From assembly GCF_030503675.1 (NCBI RefSeq), contig NZ_CP129964.1, positions 2,542,001-2,606,000 of the forward strand: 64,000 nt of DNA, written 5' to 3'. The translations under genes were made by a program, and so were the position numbers. Source of the DNA: Lutimonas zeaxanthinifaciens. Lineage in GTDB: Bacteria > Bacteroidota > Bacteroidia > Flavobacteriales > Flavobacteriaceae. Under the pieces are notes generated by a model. It was not told the DNA's origin and ran no database searches. It saw only the letters and a list, made by a program, of their open reading frames with translations. Shown piece after piece: positions 1 through 8,780 of the stretch (positions are counted from its first letter, which is position 1; every line of letters starts with the position of its first letter).

Positions 1-1375
1 TAAAATACAAATTTTTTAGTTTTTTACTCTTAAGCTTGGGTCTTAAAAATGCAGTTTGTAATAAAGTATTGGCCATTCCATAGGCATTTCCTTTAAAAGA
101 ATTGTAATCATTTTTAAAATCCTCTACACAATAAGACTCTTTAAAAAGGATTGAAGATCTGATATCCTGCTCGGTCAGTTTTTCAAGTCTGGTCATTACT
201 ATATCAAAATATTGTTCCCTTAATTCCTCAGTATCTTCAAGATCCGGAGCCAACGGAATCAGAAAGATTGCTGCCTCTTTTCCGTTAGGGGCAATCGTAT
301 CATCTGTCATCGACGGGAAACTTGCATAAAACAGAGGCTCCCTGGGCCACTTAGGTTCATCATATATGGCTTTGGCATGTTCATCAAAAGGGACATCAAA
401 AAAGAGTGTATGATGTAAGACGTTTTTTACCTTCCTGTCCAGACCCACATAAAAAAGAAGCGATGAAGGTGCCATGACTCGTTTCTGCCAATAACTTTTG
501 CTGTACCTCCTGAACTTCTCGGGCAACAACGATTCAGTATGTACATAATCGGCCCCGGAAACAAGAAGTTCCACAGTTAGATCTTCTCCATTTACCTTAA
601 TTTTTTTCACCTCATTATACTTCCCTGTAATGATTTCATTGACATTAGCATCCGTAATGAAATTAACTCCCAATTCTTCTGCCAAAGTGATCAATCCGTC
701 TACCACTGATTTCATTCCTCCCTTCGGATACCAGGTCCCGAGGCTGAGATCAGCAAAATTCATAAAACTGTAAAAAGCAGGAGTCATTGAAGGTTTTGCT
801 CCTAAAAAAAGGACTGGAAACTCAATAATCTGCCTGAGTTTTGGGCTTTTAAATTTCCGTTTAGCAACGTCATGAATAGTACCGATAAACTGAGGGATTT
901 CGAACATAGTGCTTTTATTGACCAATTCAAATGGACTCAGTCCGGGCTTATAAACCAGATCTTTAATCGCGACTTCATAGTTGGACTCTGCCTTTTTTAG
1001 AAATTCGGTCAAGGCAACTGATGCATCCGGTTCTTCCTTATCAAAAGCAGATTTTATTTCCTCCAGATCATCAGAAATATCAATAAAATCCCGTTCACCA
1101 AAATAAACACGATAGGCAGGACCAAGTCTTTCTAGATGGTAATAGTCTGATGGTTTCTTTCCAAAGTCAGCAAAGAATCTTTCGAATACATCCGGCATCC
1201 AGTACCATGTTGGTCCCATATCAAATTTGAAACCATCTTTTTCAAATTGCCTGGCTCTTCCTCCTAATTGAGAATTCTTCTCGTAGACATGAACATTATA
1301 TCCTTCTTTGGCCAAATAACATGCCGCTGATATAGAGGCAAACCCAGATCCTATAATCGTTATATTTTTCTTCAT
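1..1375 (-). CDS. crtI: Phytoene desaturase (CrtI-type), 3' end outside window
   Basis: Translating the minus strand from the ATG at 1375 gives 458 residues that run off the window edge with no stop; CrtI proteins are about 490 residues, so roughly 30 are missing. The N-terminus has the FAD-binding dinucleotide fold (IIGSGFAS, then YEKNSQLGGRAR near residue 35) and the family segment DMGPTWYWMPD. The enzyme desaturates phytoene to lycopene or neurosporene at the membrane. It is transcribed away from the B12-domain MerR regulator gene, in the same direction, with 266 bases of box-rich DNA between. It is probably the first gene of a carotenoid operon that continues to the left. A CrtD-like desaturase is the main alternative. 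Confidence 0.9.
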   Translation of the reverse strand, partial: MKKNITIIGSGFASISAACYLAKEGYNVHVYEKNSQLGGRARQFEKDGFKFDMGPTWYWMPDVFERFFADFGKKPSDYYHLERLGPAYRVYFGERDFIDISDDLEEIKSAFDKEEPDASVALTEFLKKAESNYEVAIKDLVYKPGLSPFELVNKSTMFEIPQFIGTIHDVAKRKFKSPKLRQIIEFPVLFLGAKPSMTPAFYSFMNFADLSLGTWYPKGGMKSVVDGLITLAEELGVNFITDANVNEIITGKYNEVKKIKVNGEDLTVELLVSGADYVHTESLLPEKFRRYSKSYWQKRVMAPSSLLFYVGLDRKVKNVLHHTLFFDVPFDEHAKAIYDEPKWPREPLFYASFPSMTDDTIAPNGKEAAIFLIPLAPDLEDTEELREQYFDIVMTRLEKLTEQDIRSSILFKESYCVEDFKNDYNSFKGNAYGMANTLLQTAFLRPKLKSKKLKNLYF

Positions 1376-1382
1376 TGTGATA

Positions 1383-1390
1383 CAAAACTA
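1383..1390 (-). promoter_or_regulatory. Candidate -7 element of crtI promoter
   Basis: The minus strand reads TAGTTTTG, matching the Bacteroidota -7 consensus TAnnTTTG, seven bases before the crtI ATG. This would give a very short or absent 5' leader. No good TTG element is visible at the usual distance upstream; the region there is occupied by the operator-like boxes at 1408-1476, which would suit regulation at this promoter. Confidence 0.4.
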
Positions 1391-1407
1391 ACTTAATTTT
1401 CTAATAA

Positions 1408-1476
1408 ATTAACTTTTTTGTCTAACTTTTTTTTATTTTATTTAAACTTTTTTGTTTAAGTTAAAATTTGTCTAAC
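1408..1476. promoter_or_regulatory. Cluster of operator-like boxes between crtI and merR/carH
   Basis: Two copies of a 14-base motif AC-TTTTTT-GTYTAA occur at 1412-1425 and 1446-1459, and a third half-box TTTGTCTAAC at 1467-1476 (the first copy also ends as TTTGTCTAAC, 1417-1426). The middle copy is an inverted repeat, TTAAAC-T6-GTTTAA (1442-1459). A related copy, ACTTTTTTGTTCAA, lies at 2608-2621 on the other side of the regulator gene. The shared motif on both flanks of a MerR-family gene suggests that it is that regulator's binding site. Confidence 0.55.
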
Positions 1477-1641
1477 CAATACAGAAAAAGTGATTTTTTT
1501 TAAAAAAAATTTAATTATATAAAACAATTGGATAATTTGGTAATCAACAGACTTCCATCCCCGAAAAAATAAAAAAAATGAGAAAAATTGAAATCTCAAA
1601 AGAAATAATAATCTGCTTTTAATAAACAAATATCACCTGAA

Positions 1642-2529
1642 TCAAAGATTCTTCTGAATCCTATACAACTCATCCTTAAAATCATGAGGTGAAGAAATTC
1701 TAATTACCAAATCATGATCATCAACTGCGTCCAGGTTCTCCTGACTCCCGGAGATTGCAAACGGCACCTCGCAATCCTCCAAAATAGAGCTTATAAAACC
1801 ATTTATTTTTTGCATTTTTGGAGTGACAAACATAGTCATCAACAGATTAGGCTCAGCAATCTCCACAACTTTTTTAATATTCATTATTGGAACGCCATAA
1901 CCTAAATAATAAACATTCCATCCCATTTCTTTCGCCATAAAGCTGGCCAAAAGCAAACCGATCTCATGCTCCTCTCCTTCAAGAAGAAAAAGCACTATTG
2001 ACGGAGCGCCCTTAGGAGGGATTGCCAATTTTTCTATGGCGGCAATTATTTTCTGACGTATAAGATTCGACATGTAGTGTTCCTGAGCGATCATAGCTTT
2101 GTTGGTAGTCCATAAAACACCCACGTACTGAAGAAAAGGATAAATTGACTCAATTATTGTTCTGAAAAACCCTTTACGAATTACTTGCCTTTCAAAAATC
2201 TCGTCAAAATCCGCCTCGTTCATCTCTAACATACTCAGAGTCAACCCTTTCATTTCATCACTACCCTCAGAATCAGGACTCGCCAGAACCTTATTCACCT
2301 CTTCATACACCTGATCGTCCGTCATTTTATTTAGTTTTGAAACGCGGTACCCGTTTCTTACAAGGATACCGAAATTCAAAAGCTTCTTCAATTGTTCATC
2401 GGAATAGTAACGAATATTTGTCGGAGTTCTCATGGGGGTAAGAAAATCATATCTCCTCTCCCATATTCTGAGAGTATGTGCTTTAATTCCTGTCAAAGCC
2501 TCTACCTGAGCAACCGAATATGTAATCAT
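1642..2529 (-). CDS. MerR-family regulator with cobalamin-binding domain (CarH/LitR-like photoreceptor)
   Basis: The 295-residue protein has an N-terminal MerR winged helix (residues 1-75, with RIWERRYDFL), a helical B12-binding bundle (about 90-170) and a Rossmann-type cobalamin domain (about 175-295). The CarH signature is intact: W140-x9-E150-H151, which in Thermus CarH caps the adenosyl group, and E-x-H188-x-x-G, whose His is the lower cobalt ligand. By analogy it would repress carotenoid genes in the dark with adenosylcobalamin bound and release them on illumination. It lies next to crtI and divergent from a fasciclin gene, and operator-like boxes flank it. The light and B12 response here is inferred, not shown; a B12-only sensor is possible. 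Confidence 0.85.
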   Translation of the reverse strand: MITYSVAQVEALTGIKAHTLRIWERRYDFLTPMRTPTNIRYYSDEQLKKLLNFGILVRNGYRVSKLNKMTDDQVYEEVNKVLASPDSEGSDEMKGLTLSMLEMNEADFDEIFERQVIRKGFFRTIIESIYPFLQYVGVLWTTNKAMIAQEHYMSNLIRQKIIAAIEKLAIPPKGAPSIVLFLLEGEEHEIGLLLASFMAKEMGWNVYYLGYGVPIMNIKKVVEIAEPNLLMTMFVTPKMQKINGFISSILEDCEVPFAISGSQENLDAVDDHDLVIRISSPHDFKDELYRIQKNL

Positions 2530-2557
2530 GTTTAATATTTATTTAATAATACTTGGA

Positions 2558-2589
2558 CAAATATAGCATAATTTATAGGATATACCCAA
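2558..2589 (-). promoter_or_regulatory. Promoter of the MerR/B12 regulator gene with overlapping box
   Basis: On the minus strand TTG (2587-2589), a 21-base spacer and TATATTTG (2558-2565) match the flavobacterial -33/-7 pattern. The -7 element runs directly into TCCAAG, so the box TTTGTCCAAG (2552-2561) overlaps the polymerase contact. This suggests autoregulation. Confidence 0.55.
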
Positions 2590-2607
2590 GGAAAAACAAT
2601 TATTTTC

Positions 2608-2621
2608 ACTTTTTTGTTCAA
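2608..2621 (+). promoter_or_regulatory. Third copy of the AC-T6-GTYYAA box
   Basis: The sequence ACTTTTTTGTTCAA is nearly the same as the two boxes upstream of crtI (1412-1425 and 1446-1459). It sits between the two divergent promoters of the regulator gene and the fasciclin gene, where one bound protein could affect both. Confidence 0.5.
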
Positions 2622-2637
2622 TTTTTTTATTTTTTTC

Positions 2638-2675
2638 TTGGACGATATATTTTTTTTTATATATATTTGTCGAAC
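2638..2675 (+). promoter_or_regulatory. Promoter of the fasciclin lipoprotein gene with overlapping boxes
   Basis: TTG (2638-2640), a 21-base spacer and TATATTTG (2662-2669) form a good flavobacterial promoter about 30 bases before the ATG at 2699. The -7 element continues as TTTGTCGAAC (2666-2675), matching the TTTGTCTAAC boxes near crtI, and the -33 TTG lies in CTTGGACGAT, which resembles the reverse complement of the box. Spacing and sequence mirror the divergent regulator promoter. Confidence 0.55.
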
Positions 2676-2698
2676 TTTTATAACTAAATTATTAAACG

Positions 2699-4522
2699 AT
2701 GAAAAATTTAATCCAACACTTAAACTATTTACCAAAAGCAATGATGCTTGTATTAGTATTATCTTTTGCATTTACAACCCAATCATGTGATGACGATGAT
2801 GATGACATGATAGACCCGGGAGATCAGAATATCGTGGAAGTTGTTTCCGGAAGACCTGATCTTTCAACCTTAACTGGTGCAGTTGTTGCCGCAGGACTTG
2901 ATGAAGCTCTTGCCGGCCCCGGACCATTCACGGTTTTCGCACCAACAAACGCAGCTTTTAATTCTATGGATCAAGACATATTAAATAATGTGATCGCCAA
3001 TCCATCATTATTAACTGCTTTATTACAATATCATGTGGTTTCAGGTGAAGTAGAATCCGGTGACCTTAGCAATGGCCCGGTTCAGACCTTGCTTTCAGGA
3101 CAGACAATTGATGTTGATCTTTCTGACGGGGTGGTATTGAATGGATCCGCAGATGTTACAACAGCTGATGTTCCAGCATCTAATGGAGTTATTCATATTA
3201 TAAATGAAGTTTTGATTCCAGAAGATTTTGTGACAAATACGCTTGCTCAGATTGTTGCAGGAAGTCCGGATCATACCATTTTATTGAGTGCTCTTGGAAA
3301 ACCAGAATTAGGCGATCTTTTAGCTGCTGCAAACGATCCTACTCAGGACCTTACTGTTTTCGCACCTACTGATGCTGCTTTCGAGGCTGTTTTAGGAGCT
3401 TTAGAGAAAGAAAGTATTGATGAGATTCCTGTAGGCTTGCTTAAAGAAATCGTTACATATCATATTCTAGGTGGTGCCGTAACCTCAGATCAACTTTCAA
3501 ATGGTGATGTGAACACACTTTTACCAGGTATTCCTGGAGGACCAGAATTTGAATTTGTAACTGTAGACATTACGGATGGTGTAAAAATTAACAGTGCTAA
3601 TGTAACAGCAGCCGATATAAAAGCTGTAAATGGTGTGGCACATGTTGTCGATGCGGTTTTACTACCAAGTTATGTAGCCTATTCCGTAGGAACAATTGCT
3701 GAACCCGTATTATTTGAAAATGACTTTACTGTTTTATCTGCAGCTTTAAGAAAGGCTGAATTACTTGAGACAGTAGCGACAACAGCAGATTTGACTGTAT
3801 TTGCCCCAACCAATGCAGGCTTTGTAGCAGCAGGAATAACGTCCCTAGACGGATTAGAAAAAGAAGATTTGACACCGGTACTAACATACCATGTTTTAGG
3901 TGCAGTAGTTAAAGCAGCAGATCTTCCTGAGAGCGGAATAGCAGCCACATTGAACGGTGAAAACATATATCTTGGATACTCAGCAAATGTATTGATCAAT
4001 GGTTTGACTACCATTACAGCTGTAGATATTGAAAAGAGTAATGGTGTTGTACACGTAATTGATAGAACATTGATTCCTCCGGCTCCGAACGTAGTAGAGA
4101 TTGCCCTGGCACTTGCAGATAATGGTGATGCTTCAGAATTTACGATATTGACAAGTTTGTTGGCCAATGAGGCTTATGCAGATATCACACAAGCAATTAT
4201 CGATGCCGAAAACATCACAATATTTGCTCCAACAGATGCAGCCTTTGAGGATATTGCAGACATAATACCAACACTGAGCGAGGATCAAATCCGCACGATA
4301 CTTACTTATCATGCCGCTGGCGCAAGAGTCTTCAGTTACAATCTTGTGGACGGACAGGAAGTGATTATGCTGAATACCCAAACATTGAAAGTTAATATTA
4401 ATAATGATGGTGTTTTCTTAGAGGATAAATCTGCTGTTGATGCCGAAGTTATTATAGTAAATGTGCATGGAAGCAATGGTGTTATTCATGCAGTTGATAA
4501 AGTATTAATCCCTGAGTTGTAG
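2699..4522 (+). CDS. Surface lipoprotein with four fasciclin (FAS1) domains
   Basis: The 607-residue protein starts with a lipoprotein signal peptide ending TTQSC (Cys30). Cys30 is followed at once by a run of six Asp, which resembles the acidic lipoprotein export signal of Bacteroidota and suggests surface display. Four FAS1 repeats follow, at about 44-175, 180-325, 330-462 and 463-607, each with the TVFAPTNAAF-type first motif and the NGVIHxID/VD-type second motif. FAS1 domains mediate adhesion or ligand binding; some algal and flavobacterial relatives bind carotenoids or matrix polysaccharides. The gene is divergent from the B12 regulator and its promoter carries the same boxes, so it may belong to the same regulon. 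Confidence 0.9.
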   Translation: MKNLIQHLNYLPKAMMLVLVLSFAFTTQSCDDDDDDMIDPGDQNIVEVVSGRPDLSTLTGAVVAAGLDEALAGPGPFTVFAPTNAAFNSMDQDILNNVIANPSLLTALLQYHVVSGEVESGDLSNGPVQTLLSGQTIDVDLSDGVVLNGSADVTTADVPASNGVIHIINEVLIPEDFVTNTLAQIVAGSPDHTILLSALGKPELGDLLAAANDPTQDLTVFAPTDAAFEAVLGALEKESIDEIPVGLLKEIVTYHILGGAVTSDQLSNGDVNTLLPGIPGGPEFEFVTVDITDGVKINSANVTAADIKAVNGVAHVVDAVLLPSYVAYSVGTIAEPVLFENDFTVLSAALRKAELLETVATTADLTVFAPTNAGFVAAGITSLDGLEKEDLTPVLTYHVLGAVVKAADLPESGIAATLNGENIYLGYSANVLINGLTTITAVDIEKSNGVVHVIDRTLIPPAPNVVEIALALADNGDASEFTILTSLLANEAYADITQAIIDAENITIFAPTDAAFEDIADIIPTLSEDQIRTILTYHAAGARVFSYNLVDGQEVIMLNTQTLKVNINNDGVFLEDKSAVDAEVIIVNVHGSNGVIHAVDKVLIPEL

Positions 4523-4585
4523 ACCTGGGAACGCTTTCCCCGAGTTTATAATCTTATTTTTGATAGTTTGATTTATTTTGGATGC

Positions 4586-4618
4586 GTGGATCGATGGTTA
4601 TTGCAATCATCGGTCCAT
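4586..4618 (+). terminator. Hairpin downstream of the fasciclin gene
   Basis: GGATCGATG (4588-4596) pairs with CATCGGTCC (4608-4616) across an 11-base loop with one G-T pair, and the stem extends by one or two pairs on each side. It is followed by a modest T-rich run (ATTCTTCTT). It may end the fasciclin transcript, but the T tract is weak, so a leader structure for the TonB receptor gene is possible. Confidence 0.4.
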
Positions 4619-4680
4619 TCTTCTTACATAATGTTACTGATTAATATCTTTTCTGATTACCTTTAATTAAACTTTTGCCC

Positions 4681-7089
4681 GTGTTACATAAAAAACTTTA
4701 TTTTCTTGCATTTGCCCTGCTTGTTTGCGCAAATATTATTGCACAGACCGGATCCGTTAAAGGGAGGGTTTACAACGAAATTAACAATGAAAGCATTCCG
4801 TTTGCCAATATTATTTTAGAAGGCACCCAAATTGGAGGCACTTCAGATGAAAACGGAAACTATGAATTAAATAATATCCAACCTGGCACCTACAATCTTG
4901 TTTGCAGTTTTGTAGGATTCAAGACCGTCTATATTTATGAAATCATTATAGGATCAACTGCCACCACTGACATTAACATTGCCTTAACGGAAGAGAGTTC
5001 GCTTCTTGATCAGGTTGTTATACAAACCAACAGAATTGAAAAGTCTCAGGTTAGCCCTTTGAGTAAACAAACCATTGGAGCCACTGAAATATACAGAAAT
5101 CCCGGATCAAACAGAGATATTTCCAAAGTGATACAAATTTTACCCGGGGTGGCCACCACGGTATCGTTCAGAAATGACATTATTGTTAGAGGAGGTGCTC
5201 CCAATGAAAACAGATTTTACCTTGACGGAATAGAAATTCCAAATATAAACCATTTTGCTACCCAGGGATCTTCCGGAGGCCCCGTTGGGATGATCAATGT
5301 AAATTTTATACGAGACGTTGATTTTTACTCAGGTGCATTTCCCGCTAATAGAGGAAACACCATGAGCTCTGTGATGGAGTTTCAGCAGATCACGGGAAAC
5401 AGAGAAAAATTCGGAGGCAGCTTTATGGTGGGTTCCAGTGACATAGGATTAACCTTAAATGGCCCTACAGGAGAGAATTCCTCATTTATTTTATCCGCCC
5501 GAAGATCTTATTTACAATTTTTGTTTCAGGCTCTAAAGCTTCCTTTTTTGCCTACATATAACGATTTTCAGTACAAACATTTTTTTGAACTTGACGAAAA
5601 GAACCAGCTTACCCTGGTTGGAATAGGCGCCATTGATGATTTTGAATTGAATGAAGATGTAAATGACGGTGAAACTGATCAGGAAACCATTGATCGAAAT
5701 AATTATATTCTCGGAAACCTTCCGGTCAACAGTCAGTGGAACTATGCGATCGGAGCCAATTGGAAGCATTTTTCAAAAAACAGCTTTCAGAACGTTGTGA
5801 TTAGCCGTAATCACTTAAACAACAAAGCTATTAAATACAGGGACAATATAGAGATACCTGAGGAATTGCTTTACGATTACAGTTCAGAAGAAATTGAAAA
5901 TAAATTGAGAGTTGAAAGCACAAAAAGAAAAAACGGATGGGAATGGAACATTGGAGCAGGATTCCAGCACGTAGTTTATAAGAATTCCACTTTTAACAAA
6001 AGGGCAATCAACGGAGAAGTAGAGATCATCGATTTTGAATCTGAATTCACCATGCAAAAATATGAACTCTTTACTCAGATAAGCAAGGCATTTTTCAGTG
6101 AAAGACTTTCACTGTCTTTTGGTATAAGGACAGATGCGAACAGCTATTCAGATGAAATGTCAAACTTTTTTGATCAGCTATCTCCACGATTTTCAGCTTC
6201 TTATCAATTTACAGAAAAATTTTCAGCCAGTTTCAATCTGGGACGCTTCTATCAATTACCTGCCTATACGGTAATGGGATATCGCGATAATGATGGCAAT
6301 CTGGTCAACAGGGAAAACGGTATCACCTATATCCAGAGTGATCATTTTGTTGCCGGTGTGGAATACAACCCAACCAAATACTCAAAGATCACTGTTGAAG
6401 GATTTTATAAAGAATATGATAATTACCCTTTCTTAACCAATGACAGTATATCTCTCGCCAATCTGGGTGGAGACTTTGGTGTTATCGGAAATGAACCAGC
6501 CACCTCAACTTCAGTAGGAAGAAGTTATGGGCTGGAGTTTTTTCTGCAACAAAAACTGAGCTCCTCAGTATATGGATTGATTTCCTACACGTTTGTCAGA
6601 AGCGAATTTGAAGACAAAAACGGAGATTATGTGGCCTCATCCTGGGACAACAGACACATTCTCAATATCACGGCAGGTAAAAAATTGAGGAAAAACTGGG
6701 AACTTGGTGCAAAATTCAGGTTTTTGGGGGGCTCCCCCTATACACCTTATGATATTGAGCAATCTTCGAGAAAAGAAATTTGGGATGTTACTCAGCGAGG
6801 AATTAATGACTGGGATCTTTTGAACACGGAAAGAAATGGTAATTCTCACGGCCTTGATCTGAGGGTAGATAAAAGGTGGTATTTTAAAAAATGGGCATTA
6901 AATGCATATCTGGATATTCAGAACATTTACAACTTTAAAACAGAAACTCAGTCTTTTCTTGATGTCGTAAGGGATGAAAACGGAGATCCTATTGAAGATC
7001 CTTCCGACCCGGAGCGTTATCTTGTAAGAGAAATAGAAAACACTACTGGCACAGTATTACCTTCAATAGGAATTATGATTGAATTCTAG
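4681..7089 (+). CDS. TonB-dependent receptor with N-terminal carboxypeptidase-regulatory-like domain
   Basis: The protein has about 802 residues: a signal peptide (MLHKKLYFLAFALLVCANIIA), a beta-sandwich CarboxypepD_reg-like domain (about 25-110), a plug with the motifs RGGAPNENRFYLDGIEIPN (about 165-185) and a C-terminal beta-barrel ending in the short hydrophobic strand GIMIEF. Such receptors import large or scarce ligands across the outer membrane with TonB energy. No SusD partner lies alongside, so a SusC-type glycan importer is unlikely; the substrate is unknown. There is no ATG at the front. I chose GTG at 4681 because it begins a clean signal peptide; TTG at 4675 is possible. The gene ends two bases before the convergent asnB. 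Confidence 0.88.
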   Translation: MLHKKLYFLAFALLVCANIIAQTGSVKGRVYNEINNESIPFANIILEGTQIGGTSDENGNYELNNIQPGTYNLVCSFVGFKTVYIYEIIIGSTATTDINIALTEESSLLDQVVIQTNRIEKSQVSPLSKQTIGATEIYRNPGSNRDISKVIQILPGVATTVSFRNDIIVRGGAPNENRFYLDGIEIPNINHFATQGSSGGPVGMINVNFIRDVDFYSGAFPANRGNTMSSVMEFQQITGNREKFGGSFMVGSSDIGLTLNGPTGENSSFILSARRSYLQFLFQALKLPFLPTYNDFQYKHFFELDEKNQLTLVGIGAIDDFELNEDVNDGETDQETIDRNNYILGNLPVNSQWNYAIGANWKHFSKNSFQNVVISRNHLNNKAIKYRDNIEIPEELLYDYSSEEIENKLRVESTKRKNGWEWNIGAGFQHVVYKNSTFNKRAINGEVEIIDFESEFTMQKYELFTQISKAFFSERLSLSFGIRTDANSYSDEMSNFFDQLSPRFSASYQFTEKFSASFNLGRFYQLPAYTVMGYRDNDGNLVNRENGITYIQSDHFVAGVEYNPTKYSKITVEGFYKEYDNYPFLTNDSISLANLGGDFGVIGNEPATSTSVGRSYGLEFFLQQKLSSSVYGLISYTFVRSEFEDKNGDYVASSWDNRHILNITAGKKLRKNWELGAKFRFLGGSPYTPYDIEQSSRKEIWDVTQRGINDWDLLNTERNGNSHGLDLRVDKRWYFKKWALNAYLDIQNIYNFKTETQSFLDVVRDENGDPIEDPSDPERYLVREIENTTGTVLPSIGIMIEF

Positions 7090-7091
7090 GA

Positions 7092-8780
7092 TTATTCAGA
7101 TACTACTTTTTCATTTTCATAGGCTTCTTCGTGAACATTTGCAACGGCTCTTCCTGAAGGGTCGTTCATGTTTTTAAAGCTCTCGTCCCATTCCAGGGCG
7201 ATCTTTGTACTACAGGCAACAGAGGCTTCCTGAGGCACACATAGCGCTGCTGTATCAGAAGGGAAATGCTCAGCAAAGATACTTCTGTAATAAAATTCTT
7301 CTTTACTAGTAGGTGTCTGAATCGGGAACTTATATTTGGCATTGGCCAATTGTTCATCCGAAACTTCCTGCTCCACAATTTCCTTTAAGGTGTCAATCCA
7401 GCTATACCCTACTCCATCAGAAAACTGCTCTTTCTGCCTCCAGGCTACACTTTCCGGAAGGTATTTTTCAAAAGCCTTTCTGACCACCCATTTTTCCATT
7501 CGCTCTCCGTTGATCATTTTATCTTCAGGATTCAATCGCATAGCCACATCCATAAATTCCTTGTCTAAAAATGGAACACGACCTTCAATTCCCCATGCTG
7601 CCAGAGATTTATTTGCCCTTAAACAGTCATACATATGAAGTTTATCCAGCTTTCTTACCGTTTCTTTATGGAACTCTTCTGCACTTGGCGCCTTATGAAA
7701 ATATAAATATCCTCCAAATAACTCATCTGCACCCTCTCCCGATAATACCATTTTTACACCCATGGATTTGATCACTCTCGCCATCAGGTACATTGGGGTT
7801 GAGGCACGAATCGTAGTTATATCATAGGTTTCCAGGTTATAGATCACATCTCTTACGGCGTCCAGTCCCTCCTGAATTGTAAATTTGATTTCATGATGTA
7901 CCGTTCCGATATGATCTGCTACCTTCTGAGCCGCAGCCAGATCAGGCGAACCTTCCAATCCCACTGAAAAGGAATGCAATCTTGGCCACCAGGCTTCCTG
8001 AGTATCACCGGATTCGACTCTTTTGTCAGCATACTTTTTTGCCAGTGCCGATGTTACAGAAGAATCTAGACCCCCGGATAACAGAACGCCATAAGGAACG
8101 TCACTCATTAATTGTCTGTGAACTGCCGCCTCCAAAGCATCATGAAGTTCATCAATACTCGTCTGATTTTCCTTTACGGCTTCAAATTCTGTCCAGTCGC
8201 GGTCATACCATCTGGTCAATTCACCGTCTTTGCTTGAGAGATAATGTCCCGGAGGAAATAATTCAATTTTGGTACACACCCCTTCAAGTGCCTTTAATTC
8301 AGAGGCCACATAGAAAGTTCCGTTTGCATCCCATCCAATATATAAAGGAATAATTCCAATATGATCACGGGCAATAAAATACTCATCCTTCTCTACATCA
8401 TAAAGCGCAAATCCGAAGATACCATTCAAATCGTCAATAAAATCTACACCTTTTTTCTGATACAAAGCCAGGATGATCTCACAATCTGACTCCGTCTGAA
8501 AACTATAATCCTGTGCAAACTTCTCGCGCAACTCCCTATGATTATAAATCTCTCCGTTTGCCGCTAAAACCAATTTTTTATCTTCACTGTATAAAGGTTG
8601 TTTCCCTGAAGCCGGATCAACGATCGCAAGTCTTTCATGAGCAAGAATGGCCTTATCATTACTATATATCCCACTCCAGTCCGGACCTCTGTGACGAATC
8701 CTCTTCGACATTTCCAACAATTGAGGCCTTAAAACCTCTGCCTTTTCCTTTAAATCAAATGCACAAACTATTCCACACAT
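7092..8780 (-). CDS. asnB: Asparagine synthetase B (glutamine-hydrolysing)
   Basis: The 562-residue enzyme makes asparagine from aspartate, ATP and glutamine in the cytosol. It starts MCGIVCAFD, so after Met removal Cys2 is the amidotransferase nucleophile, followed by RHRGPDWSG. The C-terminal synthetase domain has the PP-loop LLSGGLDSS and the LSGEGADELFGGY motif. The length matches the family (about 555). It faces away from the polysaccharide genes and is probably a single-gene unit; its upstream region (8781-9013) contains a TATTTG but no full promoter match. Confidence 0.96.
   Translation of the reverse strand: MCGIVCAFDLKEKAEVLRPQLLEMSKRIRHRGPDWSGIYSNDKAILAHERLAIVDPASGKQPLYSEDKKLVLAANGEIYNHRELREKFAQDYSFQTESDCEIILALYQKKGVDFIDDLNGIFGFALYDVEKDEYFIARDHIGIIPLYIGWDANGTFYVASELKALEGVCTKIELFPPGHYLSSKDGELTRWYDRDWTEFEAVKENQTSIDELHDALEAAVHRQLMSDVPYGVLLSGGLDSSVTSALAKKYADKRVESGDTQEAWWPRLHSFSVGLEGSPDLAAAQKVADHIGTVHHEIKFTIQEGLDAVRDVIYNLETYDITTIRASTPMYLMARVIKSMGVKMVLSGEGADELFGGYLYFHKAPSAEEFHKETVRKLDKLHMYDCLRANKSLAAWGIEGRVPFLDKEFMDVAMRLNPEDKMINGERMEKWVVRKAFEKYLPESVAWRQKEQFSDGVGYSWIDTLKEIVEQEVSDEQLANAKYKFPIQTPTSKEEFYYRSIFAEHFPSDTAALCVPQEASVACSTKIALEWDESFKNMNDPSGRAVANVHEEAYENEKVVSE

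Noticed and set aside
2532-2771. Minus-strand ORF of 79 codons between the regulator and fasciclin genes
   Set aside because: It is a low-complexity, Lys/Asn-rich reading of promoter DNA and runs into the fasciclin start; no family resemblance.
3679-4381. Minus-strand ORFs inside the fasciclin gene
   Set aside because: They are antisense shadows of a repetitive coding region with normal codon use on the plus strand.
2699-4522. Repeats inside the fasciclin gene as a possible CRISPR or satellite array
   Set aside because: The repetition is at protein-domain level (four FAS1 domains); there are no short identical repeats with equal spacers.
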